Source: Epiperipatus broadwayi
Lineage: Eukaryota; Onychophora; Udeonychophora; Euonychophora; Peripatidae
Assembly (NCBI GenBank): GCA_028023455.1
Contig: JAQFVV010012489.1
Coordinates: 4,698,575-4,762,574 of the forward strand
Direction: 5' to 3'
Length of the DNA: 64,000 bases
Part shown: one piece after another, positions 36,874-50,270 of the stretch
Position numbering within the stretch: the first letter of the stretch is position 1
How the letters are laid out: each line of letters opens with the position of its first letter
Program-made: the position numbers and the translations under genes
Notes under the pieces: model-generated
What the model saw: the letters and a program-made list of their open reading frames with translations, nothing else
What the model was told of the DNA's origin: nothing
Database searches by the model: none

Positions 36874-37146
36874 AAATGAAAATTAGGAATAAAATGTAGA
36901 GATGTCAGATAAACCAAAAATATTATAATATATAACTCATGATTATTACAAGATTTTATATATTTTTATGTATGTATATTAATTTATTTACCATTATGTT
37001 TTAATTATTTTTTAAACAGTTATATGTATTAAAGATTAAACAAAATTATTATTTAAATAATAGTTTTTGTTAAAGTTCATAAAAATTTAAAGATATGTTA
37101 TAATAATTTTATTTTGCTACAAATACTTGCTGAAATATCAGTAATG

Positions 37147-37191
<45 letters not shown>

Positions 37192-38914
37192 CTGGTCGAT
37201 GCCTATCTTGTAGATTTAGATGCATCATAATACGACATTGAAATAAACTCAATATTAAACTCCCAAAGTGGTGAATTAAAACTATTTAATTTAAGTTTAA
37301 ATGAAAGATATCAAACCAAATCTGGTTCTATTTCCAGATCTCTCTCTTACCAAAACTGTATTTCCATGCTAAATGACATCAACAAGTTGGCCAAGGCACA
37401 TCTTTGAAAAGCAGAACTTTAACATTGCTTTTATATACCAACTTTCAGAATGAGAAACATATTTAAGAAAAGATATGCCACTACCAATGAAACAAACACA
37501 GCAAAAGGGAAAAATAGCATGTCAATAAATTTTTAATAACTCCAATAAAGTATCATCCTATAGGCTTTTTCTCAGTGAACTTCTGATCTCAGGTATATAA
37601 TGGATTATGATATTGGTTAAAAATTTGTATAATTTTTGTTGGAGAGAGAAAAATAAGATGAAGCACTTGCAAATGAATAATTTAAAAGAAATAATATTTA
37701 TTTTCTCCAAACTCATCACCATTTGCACACAAGAATAAATCATGTTTTATTAAATAGTTGATTGTCATGGTGTCATATTGAATTTTTAAAAAAAACTGAC
37801 TTGAGACACAATTTTCACAATAACTTCAGTTTTAATAATGTTAGAGCAAAAAACTTTATATTGACAGAAACTAGAAAAACTAAGGAAAAAATATGACAAT
37901 TTCTAACTCCCTCCAAAACTTTACCAGTTGATAAATTATGAAAAAAGAAACATACCTATGTTGATTATCTTAACATGAAACATGATTATATAATCATGTT
38001 TATCAGCCTAAAGTAAAGAACACCAAGGATAAATGTTCAATTTTACAGTTGATTATCAACCCAAAATACAAAAACTGACAAATTCTTTAAGTTAACCATT
38101 CTTCTGTCATCCTGAAATCATAAATACTAAGGATAAAATACACTTAATTATGTGTAAACAGTTTGGAATAATATTGAAAATTGGGAAGTTACACTACCAC
38201 AAAAAGTTGTAAGTCTGTTTATGTCTCATACAATTTATGAACTAACATTTATTTAGTTATTGGTTTATTATATATAATAGTAATTTATTTTATTCTAAAA
38301 ATCTGTTATATATTTGTCTATATAGTTATTTTTAGTTTAGAGTAATATTATATTTGTCTTATTTGATTATAATTTTATTTCAATGTGTATAATTAAACAT
38401 CAATCAGAGATATGAAGAACAAAGAAAAATGAAGAAAAATCTTAAAATATTAATAAAATGGAGTGTAATGGAGATTATTGAACACCATTATATTGTAGTG
38501 AATTATCTTAATGTCTTACCAATGAGCACACTCTTCTATTGACAGAATATTTGAGGGAAGTGTGTTGATACATTTAAAATGTTGCTACAGTGCGTAATAA
38601 AATATTGTTAAATTTTAAACTTTAGTTTTGTTTTTAATTCTGATTCTTGCATATCATTAATTCAGTAAGTGTTTTAAGTTACATAGTTAAGTGGTGCACT
38701 ATTATGGTTAAGTTTCTGGTACTGGTGAGATAGCAACTTAATGGATGAAAGTTTTAACCTGAATTAGTATTGGGATTTTGAAACATCTTAGTAAGTGGCA
38801 TCAATAAAAAACAGATAAAATGTCCAGAGGGCTCCAGTTTCATAGACCATGTTCTATTTACATACAATTAGATTGAGTTGCATATGGGTGAAACTATGAT
38901 GATCAGAAAATCAC
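36874..38914. other. Anonymous AT-rich DNA
   Basis: No gene was recognised. It contains a (TA)n run at about 37150-37188. Confidence 0.5.
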
Positions 38915-39345
38915 TAAACATCACATGTTCACTATTTCTTATGCTCTTTTATAACTGTTATTAAAACAGGCAAAACTTTCCATACAGTAGTGCCACTCAG
39001 TGCAAGCCAGAGTTCAAACCTATATGACTATATAAGCTAATAAGCTTAGATTGAAAATATCATAGTGTTTTCAATTTTATTCTCATCGTTTGGTAATTGA
39101 GTAGAGATAAAAGGTGACTGCTGGAAAGTTGCATTAAATCTTAAAATCTAGGTGCAGTGCTCTCAGATCCAAGGCTCCTCACCGATGAAGGCCACAAGCC
39201 AGAAACTTGTCTGGGCATATTGGATAAGTAGGCACTAGATAGAAATTTTATCCACAAACCTTCTGACATCCATTGATTACTCTGACTTGAATTTAGTGAC
39301 ACTACTGTATGGAGAGGTTTGCCTGTTTTAATATCAGAAAATCAT
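38915..39345 (+). mobile_element. Foldback MITE, family A, long copy
   Basis: The left end has the family head (ACATCACATGTTCACTATTT) and the arm CCATACAGTAGTGCCACTCA. The right end has the inverted arm (GTGACACTACTGTATGGAGA, then GGTTTGCCTGTTTTAA). The interior (TCTCAGATCCAAGGCTCCTC, GATGAAGGCCACAAGCCAGA) is in the opposite orientation to the copy at 26.35-26.75 kb, so the interior can sit either way between the arms. Confidence 0.85.
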
Positions 39346-40274
39346 ATTGCTTCATAATTAACGTGACCAGCAATAGATTTATAATGTGGTAAGACATTTC
39401 AGTATTATCATCACCAATCTTTGACTAAGGTTCAAAAGTAATAATCATTAAAATTTAAAGAAAAATATATGAGAGTAAATTTTAAAATTTATTTTAAAAA
39501 CTAACTGTATTTTAAAAAATAATTTTACAAAAACATAGAAAAATGAGTTATCTATATTATAATATTTAGATTCTATAAATGTCCATCTTAAGCTAACTTA
39601 CCTTTATGTATAGTTTAACTTATGTTTATGAAGATTATTTTTATTAATGTTATACATTGTTGAAATAAATAAATAAACATTCTGAAATATTTATAAGAAA
39701 ACGTTTTATAAATTTATAAATATATTTAACTAATTCATTAAAAAATACTGCATAAAATAATGTTTTGCATACATTAAATATTAATCTAAATAATCTCTTT
39801 CACTGAATGGCTGCAAATAGAATGATCTCTGTTTTTGAATCTTATTTACATTACAAAAACTATATTCAATATTGCTAATAACTTGCGAGATTTTTTTTAT
39901 ATTAAAATCATAATTTTATATTCGAAGCAAAACTGAATTAGTTCATATTTATTTTAATAAAAAATAAGATTTTTTTAAAGTTAGAAAACAAATTGTAAAT
40001 TCTGTATTTCTTAATGAATTAAACAAACATTAAAAAATATGATACAAGATTAAAATATTTACAATATGATTTTTTAGAAAAATAATTCAGAATAAAGAAT
40101 TCCGAACAAAAAATTAAAATAAATGAGGTTCATACAATAATCAATAAGTACCATAAAATAAAATTTACTTAATATTTTGTTCAATAATATTTAATAGCAA
40201 CTTCATATTATCAATTATTTTTAGAAAATCTGAGCATTATATTAAAGAACACAATATACAAATCCAAATTTAAC

Positions 40275-40299
<25 letters not shown>
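39346..40299. other. Anonymous AT-rich DNA
   Basis: No feature was recognised, apart from a (TA)n run at about 40274-40300. Confidence 0.5.
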
Positions 40300-40305
<6 letters not shown>

Positions 40306-40670
40306 CATGACAATAATATTAGCATCAGCATGGGATTTGAGTTTTCATCATCAGATTTTCAATGATATGGATGGCTGAAAAGTTGGAGGTTGCAATGGAT
40401 TGAAGCCTGTCCATTAAAGTATGGAGATTTGCTATCTTAATATAAATTGAGTATTGAATATATATATATATATATATATGTGTGTGAGAGATGATAATCT
40501 GGACCAGCTGATGAGTGCTGGTTTAGCATGAAATACGTATATTAGTAATTATTAATTTTTTCTACATGTGTGTGGTCATGTGTTTCAGTTGTATGAAATA
40601 GTGTGGATAATTGAAGGGTGCTTGAAAATCTGAGTTCAAATCCTCTATACTTATATACTCCCGTAAGCAA
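40300..40670 (+). mobile_element. Foldback MITE, family B, copy 3
   Basis: Carries CATCAGATTTTCAATGATAT, GGATTGAAGCCTGTCCATTA, TGGACCAGCTGATGAGTGCT and an end with GAGTTCAAATCC. The left end GGGATTTGAGTTTTC is the inverse of the right end. It starts beside (TA)n, and a further (TA)n has expanded inside it (about 40459-40480). Confidence 0.82.
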
Positions 40671-43384
40671 CTTTATTCATATATATATATAAATGCATCA
40701 TCGTATGTTTTGTTTCTTTGATGCTTGTAAAAGTGAAGATGTTATCAATCAAGTACCAGCTCAATACGTGATTATAAGCTAAACACAATAAGTTGAATTC
40801 ACGTGATTAAATTGAAAAACTTTATTTTACTTTTATCACTAGGCAATTAATTCAATATCTTTTTAGTTCTACCACTTATCTGCTGTGCTAATGTGCACAT
40901 AGATTTATTTAACAGTAACAATAATCACCTTTAAAACATATTTTATAATAAAATATTTTAAGTACGCACATTTTAAAAATTTTCTATTGAAATACTTTCC
41001 TTGGCTCAGAATTTACTCTTAATTTAAAAATATATGTTAGAGTTATTCGCATTGGCCTTTTTTTGTGATTTGTTATGATGGTATTAATAAGTACATTGAA
41101 TAAAAGAAATGAAATTCTGAATCATGTTCAACTGTTAAAAAGTTTTAGAAAGCCATCCATAGCAAAAACAAAAATTTAAAAATGGGCAGATTAGACTTGA
41201 TTATTTTCAGAAATGAAAGTGATTAGATTGGAATAGTCTTATTTTGGTTATAAATCTCTTTTTTTAAATAATCTTTCATTCTCAGATAAGTTGATAATGA
41301 AATAATGTAAAGATGGCCAATAATGAATTAGATAAATTTTATTATCATATGAATAATTCTGTTATTGGAAAGTTAAAAGAAGTGATGATATATTATACAG
41401 AAAAACCATTTATATGATCGCATAGATTCACTTGATGGCATGGATGTTGACTGAAATATCTTATATTTTAGGTTCATTAATATCATACTGAATTAAAAAA
41501 CTGCATTAGAATAATTGCATTCCAATATTTATATGATAGTATAGCGATTACTAGTGTTTTTTTTAAAATACTCATTCACTGAGTGAAAATGTTTAAGTGT
41601 TTAGAGTTCTAATCCATAAAGGTTTTATCCATAAAGTTAGAAAAACTTTATCACATTATTCTACAATTATAAAATCATGTGAAACTGTGTTTACTCATGT
41701 TATGATATATGAAAATTTTTCTATTGTACATACTTATAGTAATACTTTACTTGTTCAATACTCATTCTAAAAAAATCTATATGCAGTTCCATAAATATTT
41801 TTACAATAGAATGACAGCCTGTTAAGCTAATTGCGCAGACGCTGTGAGAATGTTATTAATAAATGCTTATTCATAAATATTTTTAAAAAATGTGTTATTT
41901 ATAAAAATAGATTATATATAAAAAAATCAGTGGCATGATGCCAAAGATTATGCACTCAAATGCAAGCCTTGGAAGGTCTTAGAAATCATTTAATTATTCA
42001 GTGGAATTAATTGTGATTAGAGAATTAGCTATTAACAAATGGTTTACAATATAAAATTCTTATCATCCCATAATATTCCATAAAATAAATATAAAAATAC
42101 ATATTACTAAAAAAAACACAATCAATTATTAATTGTCTGTTTTCACTGCATTAAAAATATTTCTGGTGAGAATTTGTTTGAGCTATTGGTATGCTCTGTA
42201 TATTACATATTATTAAAACTATACTATAAACCATGGAGTGTTCCATTTCTCTTTCTTAGAGAAACATGCTTTATTTATATTTATAATAATAACAATAAGA
42301 TTATATTTGAGCTCAATAATGTATTATTATTACTATTATTAAGTACCCTTATTTGCATCTTGACTCTTGACATTCGTATGAATGACGTTTAATTTGGTCA
42401 TTAAATTTGCAGCAAATTTATACATCAATAGTTTAGGATTGCTTTCATTTAACACAGTTTCAAAAATATTTTGCTATTAGTATGAATATTATTAACTGTT
42501 GTTAACATCTTCTATTTCTATTGACCATAATAGGTATTTAGACCAAACAACAACTAAAAGATCTAAAAGCAAAATATAGCAAAAACAATGAAGATGAGAA
42601 AAAAATACAAGTTCCTTTTATGTAGAATTTTAAGGAAAAACTTACTATAGATTTCAGCATAATACAGAAGGTAAAATAAATTGATGAAATATATTATATC
42701 TAACTAACTCATATTAGATTTTTTAAAATCAAAAGATAGATGATAAATGTAATTCATGTTTACTCTATGATTTTTATTGTATTGATCACAATACTCACAA
42801 TTACATGTTATCATACCTTATCACATTACAATTAAATTAAAACAATTTTATTAAGCTGAATATAGTGCAATAACTGAAAGCCAAGTAAATCAGATATCTA
42901 TAAAAAACCCTAAAAAACTCTAGTTGAGTTCCAGACTAACATCATCTAAATAAAAAGCACAAATAATAAAAAAAAACATATGTATATTTAATAAATGGAA
43001 TTAATAATACATTATATTTATATACTTAATATATTTTTGTTATATAGATATTGACTAATTGTTTCACCAAGTTGAACTAGAATATTTAACAAAATGCAAT
43101 ATTTTACATCTATATGTTATATGTTAATATTAATAACTATATTTAAACCAATAGCTAAGCCATTTAGTATAAGAAATATTTATTATTGGGTACCTTCCAC
43201 TTTTTTATAATTATTCTGTTTACATCCAATCAAGCTCATGAAAATAACATGAATTTATAGTATTCTTCTGATTGTATTATCTTTCGTAATTCAAAATATA
43301 TTTAATGTTTAAGAATGCAACACATTAAAATTGGTTTAATTATGACTAATCTTTATTAACCAATGATAAATTTTTTAAACTTTT
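40671..43384. other. Anonymous AT-rich DNA
   Basis: No gene, RNA or element could be supported in this stretch. Short open frames such as 42174-42392 are hydrophobic and low in complexity. Confidence 0.5.
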
Positions 43385-43745
43385 TAGCTTAGTTGGTTAT
43401 CAATTTGAAAATGTGATCAATTTAAATATCTTGCTAGTCTTGATAGTTTTTAAATAAAAAAAGATTAAATATTTATTGCAGCTTAAACTTCCATATGCTG
43501 CTGCTACTTTTAACAAGATTTAAAATAAGTTATTACATTGCAGATATCGACTCATTTGAGTTAAAAAAATTTATACATAAAGTTGTCATTTTACCAATTT
43601 ATTGAATAGAATTGAGACATGAAATTAATATCAAGGTCCCATAAAGCAGGAGAAAATTTTTATTTAAAAATGCTTAGTCAAATTCTAAAAATATGATGGC
43701 AAGATCATTAGAACAATCAATATATTCATCTGCATGTTAGGTGTG
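43385..43745 (+). pseudogene. LINE C-terminal fragment, same family as 23.4-26.3 kb
   Basis: VGYQFENV at about 43395 matches NGYQLENANQYKYF at 26.0 kb in the better-preserved LINE. LPYAAATFNKI follows near 43.49 kb and KNMMARS near 43.69 kb, matching the CATAFNKL and KNIMAGL positions there. All three frames are needed and there are many stops. Only the 3' portion is present, as expected for a 5'-truncated insertion. Confidence 0.7.
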
Positions 43746-44027
43746 GTACTAATAAAACTACTACTACACAATTTCATCATTGATTTATTGGATATGTGGA
43801 ATGAACAAATAATAATATACTTCTATAAAATTTCTTAAGGGTGCATTTGGGTATGGATTTTCTGTGTGAGACAAAGCTTATTTACAAACGTATGATTGAT
43901 TACTTTATTAGCTTAATATAGCTGTAAATAGAATATATTGAAGAACTACATTAAATAAAATATTGAAATATATCAGAAAGAAATGTTTAAATAATCATTG
44001 CAAAAGTCATCTCTAAGGTATCCTTAG

Positions 44028-44211
<184 letters not shown>

Positions 44212-44989
44212 TAATATATTTCTATTTTTATTAGAATTGGAATGACAATATGGGATTTATGATGTACATGACTGTTCTATTTAAGGATACTAATTTGGGC
44301 TTACTACCTTTACCTAAGTAATTTTAAGTTTTACTATTTAAAATGCTATCAAGATATTAAAACAGATCGCATTCTCAAATTGCCCAGTTTACTATCTAAA
44401 AGTAATAATATCAATTTACTACTTTTAGATAAATAAGTTTACATTTACTGCCTAAAATGGTATCAATATATTTGAACAAACTTACATTCTAATAATATAA
44501 TGATATCAGCTAACATTTTAAAAGTTAACTCATCTTTAATTAAGGTACCTATATTATTATTAATCATTATCTAAAATATTTTATAGATTAAGTTCAAACA
44601 TTAAGAAAATAAAAAAAATCACAAATATTAGTAAAATTCAATTAAAGTCATTTATATATCTAGTTGTATGCAGATCACTACTGATTTATAAAAAATCTTC
44701 ATCAAAATTAATAATAAATAAGGTTCACTTATTTATTTTGTATAAGAGAAAACAGATAAATGGTTATAATTAGGGTTAAATTAAATCTACTTCTCTCTTC
44801 TATATAATCACTTGCAAAGTGTTTTAAAATAAGTTAAAACAAAGATTTAAAATTTACATTTAAATATGACATAAATAATAAAACATGAATATACAACAGA
44901 GCATTGACATATACTGAAAATACAGGTAATTGTTTATGTATAAATGTGTGACATCATAATACCATCATTTTCAAACATTGTTGATTCAT

Positions 44990-46250
44990 TTCAGAATCTC
45001 TTCACATCACCCAGCACTTATTTCATTCATCCATCTCAAATGTAGTCTCTTATTTTACAATCTCTTGGAATCTAATTTAAGATTTCAATTGTCCATCTAT
45101 TATCATATCTTCTAGCAATATGCTCATCTCATCTTCACTTGTCTTTTAATTGTTTCAATGATGTCTGTAATACTTGTTTGTTCTCTTAGCCATATATTGT
45201 GTTTTCGGTCTTTTCATTTTATTCCTAACATGCAACTTCTCATATTTCATTAAGTAGTCTAAAATTTCTATATTGCTCTCCTGCTGAGTGTCCAAGCAGC
45301 AGATCCATGACTAAGAACTGATAGCACACATTTATTTAAAAATATCATTTTCAAATATATAGGCATATTTATTTTTGGCATTAAATTATTTCTACCAAAA
45401 CCATTTCAACCAAGTTTAATTCTATGACTAATTTCATCAATTATATTTTTATCTGTAGTAATAATCTGACCAAAAGTATTTGTAATTGTTAACTTCTTTT
45501 AACTCATCATTATCAATCTTTATTTTTTTCTTTTGAGAACATGCATTGAACATTATTTTAGTTTTTTTTTTTAAGATTTACTTCTTACTTTCATCTGATA
45601 ATTTTTGCATCATTTCCTGAGGATACAAACCACTGTTTTCTAAAGCAAGTACATCATCTTCAAAATGTGCATGACTTAAATAATCATCACTTACTTCTGT
45701 AGCTTCCCATTTTAATCAACAAAACATTTCTTACAAAAATGCTGTAAAAAGTTTTGGAGATATGGAATCACCTTGCTTATACTCTTTTGAGAATCTTTAT
45801 AAAATCATTGTGTTATCTAACTGTTGCTATTTCATTTTTATAAATATTCTTCAGAATTTAATATCTTGGGTATCCTAGATTTATACCTTGATGGTACAAT
45901 GGTTTAATCACTGAAAAAATGTTTATAAAATTAAATGGCTTTTCATAATCTACAAATCCAACACATAAAGACAACTCATATTTATTGGGTTTTTCTACAG
46001 TTTTCTGAATATGATTTACTGTATTAAAACTACTTATAATCCAGATCGTTCTTTTGTTTAGTTAAAATCCAAACCTCAATGTAGACTAGTTGTATTTACT
46101 TTGGTAAAAATTTTGTATACAATATATAAAAGACTGATTAGTCTGTAATTTCTAATACCTTTTATATTACTTTTTAATATATTAATATTAATACTGCATT
46201 TTTTTAATCATCTGATACATTTTTTATTATTAAGACATATGGTATATAAT
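44990..46250 (-). mobile_element. RTE-type LINE fragment, decayed
   Basis: The minus-strand translation gives the RT of a second LINE type. It starts with IRNYRLISLLYIVYKIFTKV (46.10-46.17 kb). Next is a segment like 'LAFVDYEKAFDSV' (CVGFVDYEKPFNF-like, near 45.94 kb). Then come QGDSISPKLFTAFL (45.74-45.78 kb) and HFEDDVLALENSG (45.65-45.68 kb), where the catalytic FADD has become FEDD with both Asp kept. The C-terminus has AWTLSRRA (about 45.29 kb) and MLGIK, WLREQTSITDIIETIKRQVK (45.13-45.24 kb). This order is typical of RTE-clade elements. Several stops and frameshifts are present. The endonuclease is missing, so the copy is 5'-truncated. Confidence 0.88.
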
Positions 46251-47349
46251 TGTATTTATATATTGAATTATTTACATTATCTAATATTAAGTATTAAATG
46301 ACTTTAGAAAAATTAACTTTACTTAAATTTTTCAATTACATTCAACTGTTAGAAATATCATACAGTTTAGTATATAAATGTTTTGAGTGTATTATATTTC
46401 TTTGGTTAGAGAGCTACTTTAAAATTCAATATTCAAGAATCTAAGAGTCCAAGCTTAATTCGCAAATGCTATTTACTGTCACTGGTTAGGCTAGCTTATT
46501 TTATTTCTTAGTTGATTAAGTCAGTCAAAAGTTAATTGTTTTTAAAACTTCTAAGAAGGACTTTAACTGCAAAGTGTTTAAAATAATGTCATTTTCAATC
46601 TGTTTGTGAAGTAAGTTTTGTGTATGTATACTATATACATATAAGTCCATGGTAACTTTCTTGTTTGCATTACATTAATCAGCTTACATATAAAATAATA
46701 ATACAGTAATTCTTCAGTTTTGTGGCAAGTAATGGAATTTCCCAATAAACTGTCTTATTATAAAACAGTACACCAGCTTTTTGACATTCTCAGGAAAGGT
46801 ATACATCAGTTAACTGTTGCAATTCAGTCGGTTCCCTTATATCAGCAGCATTTTGTCTCTATAATTTGATAGACTTCAGATAGTTAGGCTACCTAGTACA
46901 TGAATATAGGCTATGAACCACAGAAAACTAGGTTCATTAATTCCATGTGATTTCAACTACTATCATGACAAACAGTACCTCACATGAGACTTGATCGTTT
47001 TCTTTTAACAGCTAGTTAGGACTTTATAACAGTCATGATGCAATGATTTTTTTCAAATCCACTTTTTATAGTATATCATGAAAGTAAATTCTTTCTTTAT
47101 CTTGATCAAAAAAAGTTAATGACTCTTTTCACTTCACCTTAATTAATAACAAATTTTTATCTAAAATTATTTTTAATTCTTCCAATATCAGATTGTAAGA
47201 TTTAAAATCAAAGACTCATTTTATACCAAGTTTTAATTTAAAAAAATTCCTAATCTAATTAAAAATAGATATGTGAATTTTATAATTACTAGTATTATGT
47301 ATTTTAACATGGAAACAAGCTTGTTTTATTTATCAAAATCAGAATAAAA
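46251..47349. other. Anonymous DNA
   Basis: No supported gene or repeat. Base composition is slightly more balanced than average, but no frame or motif is recognisable. Confidence 0.45.
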
Positions 47350-47361
47350 ATTAAGTAGACC

Positions 47362-47476
47362 CATCAAGCATTATTAGCCAAGAGGTCAGTGCAGTCGCTT
47401 TGCAAGCAAGCAGTTGGTTGCAGACGGTTGTTGCAGGTTCGCCTCCTGTCCAATGCTATGACATATGAAAAAAAAC
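47362..47476 (+). mobile_element. tRNA-derived SINE, copy 1
   Basis: Contains an RNA polymerase III box A-like TTAGCCAAGAGGT (about 47372) and a box B-like GGTTCGCCTCC (47436-47446). These are followed by GCTATGACATATG and a short A tail. ATTAAGTAGACC flanks it at 47350-47361 and 47477-47488 as a 12-bp TSD. A copy about 80% identical lies at 55292-55403. Confidence 0.92.
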
Positions 47477-47488
47477 ATTAAGTAGACC

Positions 47489-48589
47489 TTTTTAAATGTT
47501 TGCCTATATTAAACTTCAATATTTTATAATAATTTTTACATTTAAATTTATTATTTAACCCTTAACTGTTATTCCAGTTTATTTTAAATGTTTACACATT
47601 TTTTTGTTTGTGTTCATTTCTACTTTTCCTTACAACTTTATATTATATATATGCACACACAATACTATGTTATTATATGCCATGGGACACATATAAAAAT
47701 AATTCCAGTGCATAATGCAAAACTGAAAGAAATATGGGGCGATTTAATATATATATATATATTATCTGGGTTCATCTGTGTATAATTGATTGTAGTGAAA
47801 ATATATATCAACATTTCAGTTTGGCCAACACCACCAATCAACTGAGTAATAAATATAATAAAAACACTTGTAAACATACTGTAAACATTGATATATAAAA
47901 ATACTAAATGTTTTATCAATAAAGCACAGGGAGAAATAATAAACATCAGATATTATTTAAATTAATGACTTCTAAAAAATATTCCAAATAAAAGGTAATT
48001 TGTATATATCATCATGTTTGTAGAAGCAAATTAGCCATTTAAGGCTCAATGGCTTCACTGATCTGATGTTTTTCTAAATTATCACATCTGAATAGTATTC
48101 TGATGTTAGAAAATTCAATACCATGACCTGTATTCATAGCATTGAGGGATAGTATTGCTGATAATGAATGTTGCTTAACAGCCCTGACAGATACCACAAT
48201 TTAAATAGATCAATATATGCAATGATTAAGCATCAAGATAAAGTAAAAATATGTTATCAATGAAATTAAATCCATTGCAATCTAAATTGCCTTTTTTGAT
48301 ATAAAACAACAGTGATGTAATACAATAAACTACCATATCATTCTATATATACATTTCTTGAAATAATCCTCCAATCATTAGGTGAGTTAAAAGAATAATT
48401 TGGTTAAATCTTTTCTACCAAAAATGATAATTCAATTTCCTAATTAAATATTTTTTACAATAAATGTAATATCCTTATATCTGTAAATGCATGTATATAA
48501 TAAATACTCCATAATAAATGAGTAGGACCAATTCCAACTCAAGTAATAAAACAACATTAACAACAGCAAAAATGGAAAAAACTGCTCTA
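47489..48589. other. Anonymous DNA
   Basis: No feature was recognised. Two overlapping open frames on opposite strands (47588-47785 and 47665-47946) carry no known motif and include a (TA)n run. Confidence 0.45.
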
Positions 48590-49810
48590 GAAATGAGTTT
48601 TGCAATGACTATACAAACCAGTGTGGGAATTATAATTACATACACATATAAATAATGCCAGTGCCATTGTCCTGTTTGCTATTTTTTTGTTGATGTCTTT
48701 TAATTTCTTCAGCAAAAAACCTTTCCTTTATGATATACTTCATATCTTTCCTAATTGTAGCTCTTCAATGTATTTTATTCTCTGTCATATCTTCCCAATG
48801 GAAACCAAAAATATTGCACTTCACTAGAAATGTTTTTCAGATAATCCTTATAGTGTAGATGAGATTATTTCTCCCACAAATATTATGCTATAATTTATGA
48901 TAAAACACTCTTTAGGAAGTCTTACATTATTTGTTTTAAATGTCCTATCCACCAAAAATGTGATTATATAATAGTGGACTCTACAATATCATATCTTGCA
49001 AGTTCGATAACATATTGAATAGTTTTGTTACTGTATTTTTAAAATTTTGCAAGTATTATGAAATGAAACTTCACCAATGCTTTTATATTGTACTCAAATG
49101 GATGCCCAAATCCTATTTTTGCATATAAATTTAGTAAAAAACAGCTTTTTATAAATACAGCTTACTTAGTTGCAGTAGTTACTTCTGTATGATCATGTGA
49201 TCTATCATTTAATTAGTTAAAATCCACCATTCCATCTTTCTACTTATAGCACTGCCAAAATATTTAAACTGGGTTACATTTTCATGTTGATAGTCATTCA
49301 GTTGTTGCTTATTTGTCTTCTATCACTGGTTGATAAAAAAACTTGAATTTTTGAATATTAATTAATAAACTATTTTTAAATGTTGCATTCAACTAAGTAC
49401 ATTTCAAAATCATCTTTTGAACTGTCAAAAATATTATAGTTATCAAGATATTGTAAATCTAAAATTCAAAAAAGATGGAAGGTCATGTTTTTGGTTTTAA
49501 TCAATTTAAATTAAAAATTTTACTATCAAACCTGTATTACACATTGATCCCCCCCTTTTTTTTGATTAAACTGCCTACACTTTATTAAAACTGAAAATAA
49601 TATTGGAGCAATAACATATTCTTGATTATCTACAAGTGTTTTTTGAAAAGTCTCAGAATTTCCACCTGTAGCACTAACACTTACTCTTTTTCTTTCTGTA
49701 GGAGTTGTATGATATAAGTGAATTTTGGTGAGCAACCAACCAAAGATAGAGATATCTATTAACTGTATCAAATGTCTTGATCAAAATCAATAAATGCAAT
49801 ATATATAAAT
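48590..49810 (-). mobile_element. APE-type LINE fragment (RT to 3' end), decayed
   Basis: The frame at 49526-49771 reads IHLYHTTPTERKRVSVSATG, then SETFQKTLVDN and VIAPILFSVLI. This matches the LINE RT stretch 'KFIxIIxxLHxxMxxRV...SxxFxVxxGVKQGCVxAPxLFS'; the GVKQGC part is mutated. Upstream, IAFIDFDQ is the segment with the catalytic Asp. The 3' end near 48.6-48.7 kb has FFAEEIKR and FPHWFV, then SLQNSF, homologous to the zinc-finger-like end of the fragment at 28.74 kb. It abuts the Penelope-like element at 49.84 kb. Confidence 0.82.
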
Positions 49811-49861
49811 AAAAAAAAATTAACGGTAAATACAATATTATAGTTTAAATTCTTTTGCAGT

Positions 49862-49890
49862 GCTTTCGATTATGTGGTAATCCTCATCAG
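49862..49890 (-). ncRNA. Hammerhead-like ribozyme core at Penelope 3' end
   Basis: The minus strand reads CTGATGAGGATTACCACATA and then ATCGAAAGC. Both conserved core boxes (CUGAUGA and GAAA) are intact. Between them GATTA and TAATC form a 5-bp stem II with a 5-base loop, leaving one extra G. Stem III would be very short (GC/GC), and the expected U before the cleavage site is A, so activity is doubtful. Penelope-like elements are known to carry such motifs near their termini. Two degenerate counterparts occur at 2145-2178 and 3988-4020. Confidence 0.6.
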
Positions 49891-50270
49891 CTTTAACTGA
49901 ATTTCAAATTTTTTAAACTTAATGTTACGTATATTTCCATAAGCTGTGTATGCGTATTTGCAGCTTGCCTATTAATACCATCATTCTTATATTTATCAAT
50001 TAATATTGCCTCTTTAATTTTTCTTTTTTTATGATTTCTTTCTTCCATTAATATTTTTATTTCATTACTATTAAATGTAAACTTATAATTACAAGTTTTC
50101 CCATGATCCAAGAATACTGAAGCTGTATTAAATTGACTTTTTACATTATTTTTAATTCAATTATATAATAATTGATGCTCCTTCAATTTGTTTTCCACAG
50201 AACATCTAGATTCATGGATGTAAAATTTCTCACATCCACATGAAATCTGATAAATTATATTACTTTTTTG

